Positions 18,947-27,181 of a DNA stretch of 64,000 nt are shown in pieces. The position numbers were made by a program, and so were the translations under genes. The notes beneath the pieces were generated by a model that saw only the letters and a program-made list of their open reading frames with translations, searched no databases and was not told the origin of the DNA. The stretch comes from Catenulispora sp. MAP5-51. GTDB taxonomy: Bacteria > Actinomycetota > Actinomycetes > Streptomycetales > Catenulisporaceae. The stretch is from positions 1-64,000 of the forward strand of contig NZ_JBGCCH010000036.1 of assembly GCF_041261205.1 (NCBI RefSeq), given 5' to 3'. Within the stretch, counting starts at the first letter, position 1. Each line of letters starts with the position of its first letter.

Positions 18947-20379
18947 GGCAACAGGACCTTTTCTCCCGGGCGGGGGACGACGGCCGTCCACCGCAGGCGT
19001 TCGGTGATGCGCTCGCGAAGGAACTCGGCGGCTGTCGGCTCGCCGTGGACCAGGTAGGTGGTGTTCGGGGCCGGCGCGGTGCCGAGCCATTCCAGGACTT
19101 CGGGGTAGTCGGCGTGCGCCGACAGGCCGGACAGCTGCACGATCCGCGCGCGGACCGGGACATAACGGCCGTACATCTTCAGCGCCGTGGCGCCTTCGGC
19201 CAGGTCGCGGGCCCGGGTGCCGGCGGCGGCGAAGCCGACGATCAGCACGGTGTTCCGCGGGTTCGGCAGCATCGTCTCCAGGTGGTGCAGGATCCGGCCG
19301 CCGGTGGCCATGCCCGAGGCCGAGATCACGATCTGCGGGCCGTTGTGGCGGTCGATGCGTCGGGACTCCTCCTGGGTCCGGGCCAGCCGCAGACGCGGCG
19401 GATTCAGCTCGGCGAGGCCGTTCTCGGTGACGGTCGGCAGGAACTGGGGACGGTGGTCCTTCAGGGCCTGGGCGTAGACGTCGAGCGCGGCCAGGGCCAT
19501 GGGGCTGTCGATGTAGATCGGGACGTCGCGCAGCACGCCGCGCTGGGTCAGGCCGGCCAGTTCGTGCAGGATCATCTCGGTGCGGTCCACGGCGAAGGCC
19601 GGGATGAGCACCGTTCCGCCGTGCTGGAGGGTGGAGTCGACGGCGTCCTGGAACTGGGCCGCGGAACCGGCGTTGTCGTGACGGCGGTCGCCGTAGGTCG
19701 ACTCCAGCACCAGGGTGTCGGCGCCCTCGAACGGGGCCGGCGGCCGCAGCAGCGGATGGCGCGGGCGCCCCAGGTCGCCGGAGAAGACGATCGTCGAGGG
19801 CTGCGACGCGCCGTCCGGCCCCTCCAGGGTCAGCTCGGCCCAGGCCGAGCCGAGGATGTGGCCGGCGTTGCGCAGCCGGGCCTGGACGCCGTCGGCGATG
19901 CGGGCCGTGGTGTCGAAGTCGAGCTCGGCGAAGTACTCCAGGCAGCGTTCGACGTCCTTGGTGTCGTACAGCGGCAGCGCCGGGGCGTGTTTGCTCCAGC
20001 CGTGCTGGTTGGCGTGCTCGGCTTCCTCCTCCAGCAGGTGCGCGGAGTCCCGGAGCACGATCCCGGCCAGCCGGACCGTCTCCGGCGTGGCGTACACCTT
20101 GCCGGTGAAGCCGTCCTTGACCAGCCGGGGCAGGTAGCCGCAGTGGTCCAGGTGCGCGTGGGTCACGACCACCGCGTCGATGCTCTCGGCGGCCACGGGC
20201 AGCGGCTCCCAGTTCCGGCGCCGCAGCTTGCCCAGCCCCTGGAACAGCCCGCAGTCCACGAGCACAGAGGCCCGCGGCGTGCGGACGAGGTACTTGCTTC
20301 CGGTCACGGTGCCGGCGCCGCCCAGGAAGGTCAGCGATGTGTTTCCGGAAAACCGGGCTGCGGCCTGTGGTGCGCTCAT
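18943..20379 (-). CDS. Metallo-beta-lactamase/beta-CASP ribonuclease-like protein
   Basis: A 478-residue predicted RNA-processing metallo-hydrolase. Its MBL motifs are [14 protein letters not shown] (zinc-binding HxHxDH, about residues 65-78) and [12 protein letters not shown]. The beta-CASP part shows [26 protein letters not shown] and a final [17 protein letters not shown], as in Ysh1/CPSF-like exonucleases. AGGAGGAG precedes the ATG. It is the first gene of the four-gene minus-strand operon. A DosR-like box lies 99 bases upstream. Stress-linked RNA turnover is inferred. Confidence 0.9.
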   Translation of the reverse strand: MSAPQAAARFSGNTSLTFLGGAGTVTGSKYLVRTPRASVLVDCGLFQGLGKLRRRNWEPLPVAAESIDAVVVTHAHLDHCGYLPRLVKDGFTGKVYATPETVRLAGIVLRDSAHLLEEEAEHANQHGWSKHAPALPLYDTKDVERCLEYFAELDFDTTARIADGVQARLRNAGHILGSAWAELTLEGPDGASQPSTIVFSGDLGRPRHPLLRPPAPFEGADTLVLESTYGDRRHDNAGSAAQFQDAVDSTLQHGGTVLIPAFAVDRTEMILHELAGLTQRGVLRDVPIYIDSPMALAALDVYAQALKDHRPQFLPTVTENGLAELNPPRLRLARTQEESRRIDRHNGPQIVISASGMATGGRILHHLETMLPNPRNTVLIVGFAAAGTRARDLAEGATALKMYGRYVPVRARIVQLSGLSAHADYPEVLEWLGTAPAPNTTYLVHGEPTAAEFLRERITERLRWTAVVPRPGEKVLLP

Positions 20380-20477
20380 GGCTCCTCCTCGCCTGCCGAG
20401 ATGGCCGGTCCGCGGCCACACCGCCAGCATCGTCCGGGCCGTTCCGGCCCGGCAGCGGCGCACGGCCCGGTTCGAAC

Positions 20478-20491
20478 GGGACTTTCGGCCC
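20478..20491 (+). promoter_or_regulatory. DosR-like box in the divergent promoter of the nuclease operon and a membrane protein
   Basis: GGGACTTTCGGCCC lies midway between the minus-strand start at 20,379 and the plus-strand start at 20,605. It is one of the best copies of the module's repeated 14-bp box. The mycobacterial DosR box also has a GGGAC...GTCCC core, so binding by the DosR-like protein at 23,277-23,936 is a reasonable inference. Confidence 0.5.
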
Positions 20492-20604
20492 GGTGGAAAT
20501 GGCGTCGCATGGCCGGTTCGGCGGCGGCCCGGTCGCAGGACTCTGTCGGTGGCACCGCAACCAGACATCGAAGAAACCCGGCGAACGTCCAATCGGAGGA
20601 CACC

Positions 20605-21180
20605 ATGAACATCACCCCCCGCGCCCTGGCCACCGGCATCGCGTCCCTGACCGGTGTGGCGCTGATCGCCGCCGGCCCGGTCATGATCTACGAAGGCGTG
20701 CACGGGCAGCACGAGGTCCGCAGCCAGCTGTCCGAGCAGCTGATCAGCTTCCCGGCCAAGGGATCGTCGGGTCTGCCGGCCGCCCAGGCCGCCTACGCCG
20801 GACAGCAGGTCACCACCGGCGGTCAGGCGAAGGCCTACGCCGACATGATCGAGACGCACATCAAGGAGGCCACCGGCGGCAAGACCTACTCGCAGGTCTC
20901 CGCCGCGGCCATGGCCGCCCCGAACGACACCAAGCTGGCAGGGGAGAAGCAGACCGCCTTCATGGGCGAGTCGCTGCGCGGTTCGCTGATGGGGGCCTAC
21001 CAGGCCTGGGAGGTCACCTACCTGGTCACCGGCCTGGGGCTGGCGTTCCTGGGGATCGGCGCGGCCACCCTGGCCGTCACCGGCCTGACCGAGGTCTCCC
21101 GCCGCAAGCTCCGCGTCCACGTCCCGGACACCATCGCCGCGCTGGCCGAGAACCCGAGCCCGGGGCAGCCGCTGATGTAG
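20605..21180 (+). CDS. Two-helix membrane protein of unknown function
   Basis: A 191-residue protein with one hydrophobic segment near the N-terminus (about 12-30) and another near residues 130-155. The polar loop between them (about 100 residues, Ala/Gln/Lys rich) is probably extracytoplasmic. An ideal GGAGGA site lies 4 bases before the ATG. No enzyme motif is visible. It is divergent from the nuclease operon across the DosR-like box and is followed by a strong terminator, so it is a single-gene unit. Confidence 0.75.
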   Translation: MNITPRALATGIASLTGVALIAAGPVMIYEGVHGQHEVRSQLSEQLISFPAKGSSGLPAAQAAYAGQQVTTGGQAKAYADMIETHIKEATGGKTYSQVSAAAMAAPNDTKLAGEKQTAFMGESLRGSLMGAYQAWEVTYLVTGLGLAFLGIGAATLAVTGLTEVSRRKLRVHVPDTIAALAENPSPGQPLM

Positions 21181-21195
21181 CCGATGCCGCTCGTG

Positions 21196-21233
21196 ACGCC
21201 GCGGGACCCCGTGAGGACGGGGTCCCGCGGCGT
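21196..21233 (+). terminator. Strong 15-bp stem-loop terminator
   Basis: A perfect 15-bp inverted repeat (ACGCCGCGGGACCCC with GGGGTCCCGCGGCGT) with an 8-base loop begins 16 bases after the stop of the 20,605-21,180 gene and is followed by TTG. The rest of 21,234-21,532 contains no further feature I can support. Confidence 0.75.
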
Positions 21234-21532
21234 TGTCGTGGTTCCGCGGGCCGCCGCGCTGTTGCTGTGTTCGATGTCGTCGATACCGGCCCGGCGGTGC
21301 ATCGCCGGCTTCATGCCGGCGAAGGTCAGTCCTTTCCGGCTCCGTCGGCGCCGTGCGGAATGCGACGGCCGGTGACGCTCTCGGTGACGACCCTGATGAA
21401 GTGGTCCCGTGGACTCTGTTCCACAGCCGAGAGCCTCTGTTTCCCATCGGCTGTCGCCGCACTAGTCTGGCCGTGACAAGCAAGCCGATGCGGGCTATCG
21501 GCTCGCGCACCGTCGGGAAGGACGGTCCGGGC

Positions 21533-23248
21533 ATGGCCGATCGGGAGCCGCCAGAAGCCAAGAGCTCTGTGCTGCCGCAGCTGCGGTTCGACGACTTGCT
21601 GGACGAGCTGATCTCCCGCGTGACCCAGATCCGCGCCACCCGCGACCGGGTCCAGCAGCTCTTGCAGGGCGTGCTGGCGGTCTCCGGCGGGCTGGAGCTG
21701 GACCAGGTGCTGTCCACCATCATCGGCACCGCGGCCGAGTTGGTGGAGGCCCAGTACGGGGCCCTGGGCGTCATCGACAGCGGCGGGGAGCGCCTGGAGC
21801 GCTTCGTCACCGTCGGGCTCAGCCAGCAGGAGATCGACGCCATCGGGCCCTATCCCACCGGGATGGGCCTGCTCGGCCAGCTCATCCGGCATCCGCTGCC
21901 GTTGCGGCTGCCGGATATCGCGGCTCACGAGTCCTCGTTCGGGTTTCCCGACAACCATCCGCCAATGCGGACCTTCCTCGGCGTTCCGATCCGGGTCCGG
22001 GACAAGGTCTACGGCAACCTGTACCTGACCGAGAAGCGCGGCGGATCCCAGTTCGACGCCGACGACGAGACGCTGCTGACCACCTTGGCGGCGGCGGCCG
22101 GCGTCGCGATCGACAACGCCCGCCTGTACGACCAGGCCCAGCGGCGCCAGCGGCGCATGGAGGCCACCGCCGAGCTGACCCGCGGCCTGCTCTCCGGCGC
22201 CGACAGCCGCGACGTCCTGGCCGTGCTGGTCGAACGGGTGCGGGACATGGCCGGCGCGGAGTTGGTGATGGTGTCGCTCCCAGATTCCGCGGGCGAGCGT
22301 TTGACCGTCCAAGTGGCCGCCGGGACGGGAGAGGAACAGGCTCGTGGTTCCTCGGCTTCCATCGCCGACTCCGACATCGGCCGGGTGTTCACCGAAGCCT
22401 CCGGGCAGGCGGTCGCGGCGGGGGAGTGGGATGACCGGCCGCTGTGGAAGGAACTGGGTCTGGGGCCTGCCTACATCGCGCCGCTGGGCACGGCCGGCAA
22501 GGTCCGCGGCGTCCTGGTCGCGGCCAAGCGGTTCGGGTCGCTGCCGTTCGACGCCGGTGCGGTCCGCATGCTGACCGAGGTCGGCGGGCAGGCCGCTGTG
22601 GCGCTGGAGTTGGCCGACCGCCGCTTCGACGCGGACCTGCTGGCCCTGTACTCCGATCGGGACCGCATCGGCCGCGACCTGCACGACCTGGCCATCCAGC
22701 GACTGTTCGCCTGCGGCATGACCCTGCAGACGGTGCTGAAGATCACCGAGAAGCAGGCGGTGCGGGACCGGGTCAACAAGGCCGTGTCCGAGTTGGACGA
22801 CACCATCAAGGTGATCCGCTCGACCATCTTCGCGCTTTCCGAGCACGCGACCAGCGACGAGGCCCCCGGGCTGCGGGCCCAGGTGTTGCAGGTGTGTCAG
22901 GACTCGGTGGAAGCGCTGGGCTTCAGCCCGGCGGTGCGGTTCACCGGGCCGGTCGACTTCGAGGTCTCGGACGAGGCCGTCGACCACGCCCTGGCGGTCA
23001 CCCGCGAAGCCTTGTCGAATGTGGCGCGGCACGCGAAGGCGACGCGGGTCGATGTGGACGTGGCGACCGCCGACGGCTATCTGGTGCTGCGTGTCGCCGA
23101 CGACGGCTGCGGGATGCCGGACGGCGGACGGCGCAGTGGCCTGGCCAACCTCGCGGAGCGGGCCGCGGCCTTGGGCGGGGAGTTCAAGGTCGGACCCGGT
23201 GAGAACGGCGGCACCGTTCTGGTGTGGCGCGTGCCGCTGGACGACTGA
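21533..23248 (+). CDS. DosS/DevS-like GAF-domain sensor histidine kinase
   Basis: A 571-residue soluble sensor kinase close in layout to mycobacterial DosS. It has GAF-A (about 50-200), GAF-B (about 220-365), a dimerisation/phospho-acceptor region with His384 in [13 protein letters not shown], and a HATPase domain ([31 protein letters not shown]). GAF-A keeps the [21 protein letters not shown] segment, where the family carries its haem-ligating histidine as I recall it (His142 here). Oxygen, NO or redox sensing through haem is therefore likely. The response regulator gene at 23,277-23,936 is convergent and is its presumed partner. GGAAGGAC precedes the ATG. Confidence 0.88.
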   Translation: MADREPPEAKSSVLPQLRFDDLLDELISRVTQIRATRDRVQQLLQGVLAVSGGLELDQVLSTIIGTAAELVEAQYGALGVIDSGGERLERFVTVGLSQQEIDAIGPYPTGMGLLGQLIRHPLPLRLPDIAAHESSFGFPDNHPPMRTFLGVPIRVRDKVYGNLYLTEKRGGSQFDADDETLLTTLAAAAGVAIDNARLYDQAQRRQRRMEATAELTRGLLSGADSRDVLAVLVERVRDMAGAELVMVSLPDSAGERLTVQVAAGTGEEQARGSSASIADSDIGRVFTEASGQAVAAGEWDDRPLWKELGLGPAYIAPLGTAGKVRGVLVAAKRFGSLPFDAGAVRMLTEVGGQAAVALELADRRFDADLLALYSDRDRIGRDLHDLAIQRLFACGMTLQTVLKITEKQAVRDRVNKAVSELDDTIKVIRSTIFALSEHATSDEAPGLRAQVLQVCQDSVEALGFSPAVRFTGPVDFEVSDEAVDHALAVTREALSNVARHAKATRVDVDVATADGYLVLRVADDGCGMPDGGRRSGLANLAERAAALGGEFKVGPGENGGTVLVWRVPLDD

Positions 23249-23252
23249 TGCC

Positions 23253-23278
23253 GAGCGTGGTGCTCGCACCACGTTCTC
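23253..23278. terminator. Stem-loop between convergent kinase and regulator genes
   Basis: CGTGGTG pairs with CACCACG around a 4-base loop in the 28-base gap between the two convergent genes. The stem is short, so termination is plausible but not strong. Confidence 0.35.
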
Positions 23279-23936
23279 AAGGGCGGCGAGTCTGTCCGGA
23301 CTTGATCTCGGACACCATCACCGCGGCCTGGACCCGCCGGGTCAGACCGAGTTTGGCCAACAGCGCGGACACGTAGTTCTTCACGGTCTTCTCGGCCAGG
23401 AACATCCGCTCGGCGATCTGCCGGTTGGTCAGGCCCTCGCCGATCAGGTCCAGCACCTTGTGCTCCTGCGCGGTCAGCTGCGCCAGCGGGTCCTTCTTCT
23501 CGTCGGCGGCCCGCAGTTTGGCCATCACCTTGGCCGCGAGCCTGGGGTCCAGCAGCGACTCGCCGCCGGCCACCGTCCGCACCGCCGACACCAGGTCCGG
23601 CCCGAGCGTCTGCTTGAGCAGGTAGCCCGAGGCGCCGGCCATGATGGCGTCGAACAGCGCCTCCTCATCGGCGAAGGACGTCAGCATCAGGCACGACAGC
23701 TCCGGCAGCTTCGAGCGCAGTTCGCGGCACACGGTGACGCCGTCGCCATCCGGGAGCCGCACATCCAGCACGGCGACCCGGGGCCGCAGCGCTGGGACTC
23801 GGGCCAGGGCCTCAGCCGCGGTGGCGCCCTCGCCGACGACTTCGAAGTCTGGCTCGTCCTCCAGCATGTCCTTCAGCCCCCGCCGCACGACCTGGTGGTC
23901 GTCCAGCAGGAACACCCCGATCTTGCCGCCGTTCAT
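23277..23936 (-). CDS. DosR/DevR-like NarL-family response regulator
   Basis: A 219-residue two-domain regulator. The receiver (about 5-120) has the acidic pair in LLDDHQ, the phospho-acceptor Asp58 in [13 protein letters not shown], and Lys in GYLLKQ. The LuxR-type helix-turn-helix (about 150-210) reads [44 protein letters not shown]. It lies tail-to-tail with the DosS-like kinase. A box of the kind found across the module (24,007-24,020) lies 71 bases upstream of its start, suggesting autoregulation, which is known for DosR. It is likely the regulator of the surrounding stress genes. Confidence 0.9.
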   Translation of the reverse strand: MNGGKIGVFLLDDHQVVRRGLKDMLEDEPDFEVVGEGATAAEALARVPALRPRVAVLDVRLPDGDGVTVCRELRSKLPELSCLMLTSFADEEALFDAIMAGASGYLLKQTLGPDLVSAVRTVAGGESLLDPRLAAKVMAKLRAADEKKDPLAQLTAQEHKVLDLIGEGLTNRQIAERMFLAEKTVKNYVSALLAKLGLTRRVQAAVMVSEIKSGQTRRP

Positions 23937-24006
23937 GAATCCGCCTCCCGCAGGCCCGCTTCGGTGTCCTTCTGAAGAGGTTAGGGCTTCCGTGACCGGG
24001 CAGGGC

Positions 24007-24020
24007 GGGCCGAAGGTCCT
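24007..24020 (-). promoter_or_regulatory. DosR-like box upstream of the response regulator gene
   Basis: The minus strand reads AGGACCTTCGGCCC, 13 of 14 positions fitting the local consensus GGGACnTTCGGCCC. It lies in the promoter region of the DosR-like gene (start 23,936), at a distance suited to direct autoregulation. Confidence 0.5.
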
Positions 24021-24055
24021 GTCTTCGGCGACCGGGGGGATCGGGGATCGTGTTT

Positions 24056-24220
24056 CTAGGGCGCGCCGCGCCGAAGGAAGACGATGTTGGTAAAGGGCGC
24101 GAGGGACGAGTACGGAGCCAGGGCGCGTTGCACCGCGAGCAGGACGTCTCGGTAGGCGTCGTGGTTGTGTTCCGGGTGGTCGCGCAGGGGCGGTGCTCCG
24201 CGATCGATGGTTGTGCTCAT
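24056..24220 (-). CDS. Small hypothetical protein (54 aa)
   Basis: An ATG at 24,220 opens a 54-residue frame ([20 protein letters not shown]...) ending [12 protein letters not shown]. Third codon positions are almost all G or C, as in real genes of this genome, although the ribosome site is weak. No family is recognised. It is divergent from the USP gene at 24,398 across a DosR-like box and lies upstream of the dosR-like gene, so it may belong to the same regulon. Confidence 0.45.
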   Translation of the reverse strand: MSTTIDRGAPPLRDHPEHNHDAYRDVLLAVQRALAPYSSLAPFTNIVFLRRGAP

Positions 24221-24306
24221 GGCCGGATCATTTTGCGAGGGTTCTTCGCTTCCAAGACTCGTACCGCTCAGTGGGATCGCGAATCGGTCGATCGGCCTGA
24301 CCTGAC

Positions 24307-24320
24307 CGGGACTTCGGACC
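24307..24320 (+). promoter_or_regulatory. DosR-like box between the small gene and the USP gene
   Basis: GGGACTTCGGACCC lies 78 bases upstream of the USP start (24,398) and 87 bases from the divergent small gene start (24,220). It keeps the GGGAC half of the local consensus exactly; the right half is shifted by one base. Confidence 0.45.
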
Positions 24321-24397
24321 CTGGGACGCCGGCGCCGCAGCCGCGACGGTGGGAGCAGCGCGAGTGCCGCGCAGGCTTCAGCCCTGGTGGAGGAATG

Positions 24398-25264
24398 ATG
24401 AACAGCACCGTCGTCGTCGGCTACGACCAGACCCCGCACAGCGACGTCGCGCTGGCCGAGGCGGCCCGTGAGGCGGCGATGCGCGGCGCGGACCTGAACG
24501 TCGTCACCGCCTTCCAGCGGCCGGTGGTTCCCGGTTCGTCCGTGCCGCCGGCGGACTCGCAGGACGCCGCGCGCAAGACCGCCGAGGCCGTCGCGCAGCA
24601 CGGGGCCGACAGCGTCGCCAAGCGTCGTCCCGGGCTCCGGGTGAGGCCCTACGCCCTGGTGGGTTCGGCCGGCAAGCTCCTGGCGCAGGCCGCCCACGGT
24701 GCCGAACTGCTGGTCGTCGGCAGTCGTGGCAAGGGCGGCTTCAGTGATCTGCAAGTGGGCTCGACCGCGATGCGTACCGTGGCCGACGCCTGCTGCCCGG
24801 TGCTGGTGGTCCGCGGCGAGACCGACGCCGACCACTCCCGGGTCGTGGCGGCGGTGGACATCGACGAACCCTGCGAAGCCGTCCTGGAGTTCGCGTTCCT
24901 GGAGGCTTCCCGCCGCCAGGCCCGGCTCACCGTGATCCACGTCTGGGACGAGCCCTGGATCCTGGCCTACGGCCAGCAGGACCCGGGCATCGCCGACGAC
25001 ATCGCGGCCATCGAGCGCGAACGCGAGGACCGGCTGTCCGCGCTCATCCACTCCGCCCAGCGCCGGCACCCCGAGGTCCAGCCGTTCCACCAGGTCGCCA
25101 CCGGCTCGGCCGGTCGGCTCCTGATCGAGGCCTCGCACCGGGCCGACGTGCTCGTCACCGGTGCCCGGCGGCACGGCGAAGGCCACGGGATGCAGATCGG
25201 CCCGGTCACGCACACGGTGCTGCATTACTCCGCGTGCCCGGTCGCCGTGGTGCCGTTGAGCTGA
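24398..25264 (+). CDS. Universal stress protein, two tandem USP domains
   Basis: A 288-residue tandem USP. Domain 1 opens MNSTVVVGYDQTPHSDVALAEAA and carries the ATP-binding pattern VVGSRGKGGFSDLQVGST. Domain 2 ends VTGARRHGEGHGMQIGPVT...CPVAVVPLS. Two ATGs are adjacent; the second (24,398) is better spaced from GGAGG. It is about as long as the USP at 12,941-13,828, and its second domain closely matches the relic at 10,695-10,982. The upstream DosR-like box supports induction by the local two-component system. Confidence 0.9.
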   Translation: MNSTVVVGYDQTPHSDVALAEAAREAAMRGADLNVVTAFQRPVVPGSSVPPADSQDAARKTAEAVAQHGADSVAKRRPGLRVRPYALVGSAGKLLAQAAHGAELLVVGSRGKGGFSDLQVGSTAMRTVADACCPVLVVRGETDADHSRVVAAVDIDEPCEAVLEFAFLEASRRQARLTVIHVWDEPWILAYGQQDPGIADDIAAIEREREDRLSALIHSAQRRHPEVQPFHQVATGSAGRLLIEASHRADVLVTGARRHGEGHGMQIGPVTHTVLHYSACPVAVVPLS

Positions 25265-25374
25265 AGAGGCCGGCGGTCATCGGCGCTGTGCCGATCCCGC
25301 ACCGCGCTACGAGCAACCATGTCCGTCCGGCATCGGTTCGCGCGTCGTTTCGATGCCCACGCCGGGCAAACCGG

Positions 25375-25566
25375 TCAGTGGCGCACGGCGTACCGGTCGG
25401 TGACAAGGCGCGAGGGCACCAGCAGGACGACGGCACCACCGATCGCGCCGAGCCACGTCGAGAGGTTGAAGGAGCCCTGGGTGCCGTTGACGTGGAACAC
25501 GGTGGCAGCAAGCCATCCACCGAGCAGCGCGCCGACGATTTCGCAGTGTCGACCTCCGGGCAACAA
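25375..25566 (-). pseudogene. Remnant of a GlsB/YeaQ-type stress membrane protein
   Basis: The minus strand reads IVGALLGGWLAATVF, NGTQGSFNLSTWLGAIGGAVVLL and an ending near RLVTDRYAVRH. These are characteristic of the small transglycosylase-associated (GlsB) family, normally about 85-95 residues. The N-terminal helix is missing and the LPGGR segment joins the second helix after an apparent deletion of about 20 residues. No ribosome site precedes it. It is probably inactive. The remaining sequence between 25,265 and 25,709 shows nothing further. Confidence 0.6.
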
Positions 25567-25709
25567 AACGGTCCGGCTCCAAACAGCTCAAGGCATTGAC
25601 AGGGATAACCCGAGGACTCTCGCGCGATGAGTCCGCGTGTCGGATACTGAGCGAACATCCGTCCGGATGGTGATGCGGCGGCGGTGACAGAGAGTCGGGG
25701 CAAACCGGG

Positions 25710-26105
25710 ATGTTCGATCAGCATCGCCTTCTCAAGCACGGCGCCACGGCCCAAGGGGTGGTCACGAGCCACAAGGAGATCGCCCACGACCAGTTCGGCG
25801 GCGAGCTCGACTACTCGATACACGTTCACGTCAGGTACGAGGACGGCACCGAGACCGAGATCGTCCACCGGTGGACCAAGCGGGCGAGAGTCGGCGTCCT
25901 TCGTGTCGGTGACAAGGTGCCGGTCCGGTACGACCCCGCCGACCATTCCAAGGCGGTCATCGACATGCCCGCTCTCGAAGCCGTGCACGCCCAGAAGATC
26001 GCCGAAGCCGAAGCGACGCTGAAACGGTACGAGCAGGAGCGGATCGCCAAGGCGCAGGCCGAGATCGCCGCGCAGAACGAGGCCAAACACAAGCACCGAC
26101 ACTGA
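25710..26105 (+). CDS. DUF3592-like soluble protein
   Basis: A 131-residue protein. The first ~90 residues have the beta-rich pattern of DUF3592-type proteins (GATAQGVVTSHKEI..., VRYEDGTETEIVHRW, VGDKVPVRYDPADHSKAVID). A charged helix with coiled-coil character follows (about 90-125, AEAEATLKRYEQERIAKAQAE) and then a histidine-rich end (KHKHRH). The membrane helices often seen in this family are absent. Role unknown. Confidence 0.7.
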   Translation: MFDQHRLLKHGATAQGVVTSHKEIAHDQFGGELDYSIHVHVRYEDGTETEIVHRWTKRARVGVLRVGDKVPVRYDPADHSKAVIDMPALEAVHAQKIAEAEATLKRYEQERIAKAQAEIAAQNEAKHKHRH

Positions 26106-26185
26106 GGTCCTGGTACCAGAATCTCTGGTCGGCCCGGACGTTCCACCGGCTGGTGACTTCGGCGGACAGTAGCGGCGGCACCACT

Positions 26186-26398
26186 TCAACCGGTGCTTAG
26201 CGGCCCTGGTCCGCTGCCGGGTCGGCGTCTCTGGAGCTCGATCGTGGCGATGCGCGTGACGTGAATGCCCGCCTTCGTCAACTCGCTGACGATCTCGTGA
26301 AGAGCTTGCTTGCCGTTCACGGCGGTGAGCTCCATATGCGCTGTGTGGATATAGCCATCCTCCGTCCGCTCTTCGTAGTACACGCGGTAGGAGTCCAT
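26186..26398 (-). CDS. Small hypothetical protein (70 aa)
   Basis: A 70-residue frame, MDSYRVYYEERTEDGYIHTAHMEL..., with an alternating polar/hydrophobic pattern suggesting a small beta-alpha fold. It ends in a Pro/Gly/Ser-rich tail. It is divergent from, and abuts, the gene at 26,405. No family is recognised. Confidence 0.5.
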   Translation of the reverse strand: MDSYRVYYEERTEDGYIHTAHMELTAVNGKQALHEIVSELTKAGIHVTRIATIELQRRRPGSGPGPLSTG

Positions 26399-26404
26399 GG
26401 CTCA

Positions 26405-26683
26405 ATGGTCCAGCTCGCCGCAGACGGCGCGGAGCTCAGCCGGGTCACCTTCTGCTGGGACGGACCGCGCCTGGCAGAGCAGAGCGAGTCAGGCCCTGAC
26501 GGCACGGTCAGGACTGTGACGTGGGACTACGACCCGGGTTCGTTCCGTCCCGCCACGCAGCGTCGCCGTGAGCTCCTGGCCGACGCCGACCAGTCCTTGT
26601 TGGGGGCGAAGTCCCACCTCGCGGAGGCGGGCCTCGGCGACGACGTCAGTGCGTGGGAGGAGATAATGCCGCGGCTTCCGTGA
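26405..26683 (+). CDS. Hypothetical protein (92 aa)
   Basis: A 92-residue frame beginning MVQLAADGAELSRVTFCWDG and ending EEIMPRLP. AGGAG lies about 11 bases before the ATG. Codon bias is normal for the window. No domain is recognised. It pairs divergently with the 26,186-26,398 gene with only 6 bases between starts, so their promoters must overlap each other's coding sequence. Confidence 0.5.
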   Translation: MVQLAADGAELSRVTFCWDGPRLAEQSESGPDGTVRTVTWDYDPGSFRPATQRRRELLADADQSLLGAKSHLAEAGLGDDVSAWEEIMPRLP

Positions 26684-27181
26684 GGGGTGGTCGCCAGCGG
26701 CCGGCTCAGGTCTGGAGGCGCTTCACGTTGCGGCTTCTGGCTTCCGGTCTGAGCGGTCACGCCTCCCGTTTCCGTGCCAAACCGACTGCTGCCGCGTCCT
26801 CGCAGTCGAACTCCGTACTGCAGCGAGGCAGAACTCGAAGTTAGGCGTTTCGCCATCGGCCTCACGGCGGATCTGCCTTGCCGTAGCCTGCATACCTGGC
26901 AGCAGCGGTCGTCGTCCTCGTCCATCACGACCAAGGCCCGACCCGCCACTGATACTCCGGTAGGCTGCCGCAATCCTGGATCGGCCCGAGTTCCGTGAAG
27001 TGGTCGTTGTGATCTTCAGCTTGTTCTGCATCCTGGAGTGGCCAAGGTGCACGTGAACTGCGATGATGGCTCTAGACCCACCGGGGACGGGTCCTCCGGC
27101 CGAGGGACCGGGGGATCCGCACCGACCCGAGACCTGACCCGAAACACGGTGTCGACGTCCGGTTCGGTGAACCGCTCGTGT
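26684..27181. other. 498-bp stretch without a supportable gene
   Basis: Short open frames here have poor codon bias and no ribosome sites. I see no repeat, RNA gene or strong hairpin. It separates the dormancy-type module from the LAL regulator, whose 3' end lies at 27,182. Confidence 0.5.

Noticed and set aside
14964-19057. Long plus-strand open frames opposite the acyltransferase and phosphoketolase genes
   Set aside because: High-GC third positions keep the antisense frame open; the products are low-complexity with no recognisable fold, while the minus strand encodes clear enzymes.
18943-21843. A 966-residue form of the beta-CASP protein
   Set aside because: The extension would overlap the divergent membrane-protein gene; the ATG at 20,379 has AGGAGG and matches the family start.
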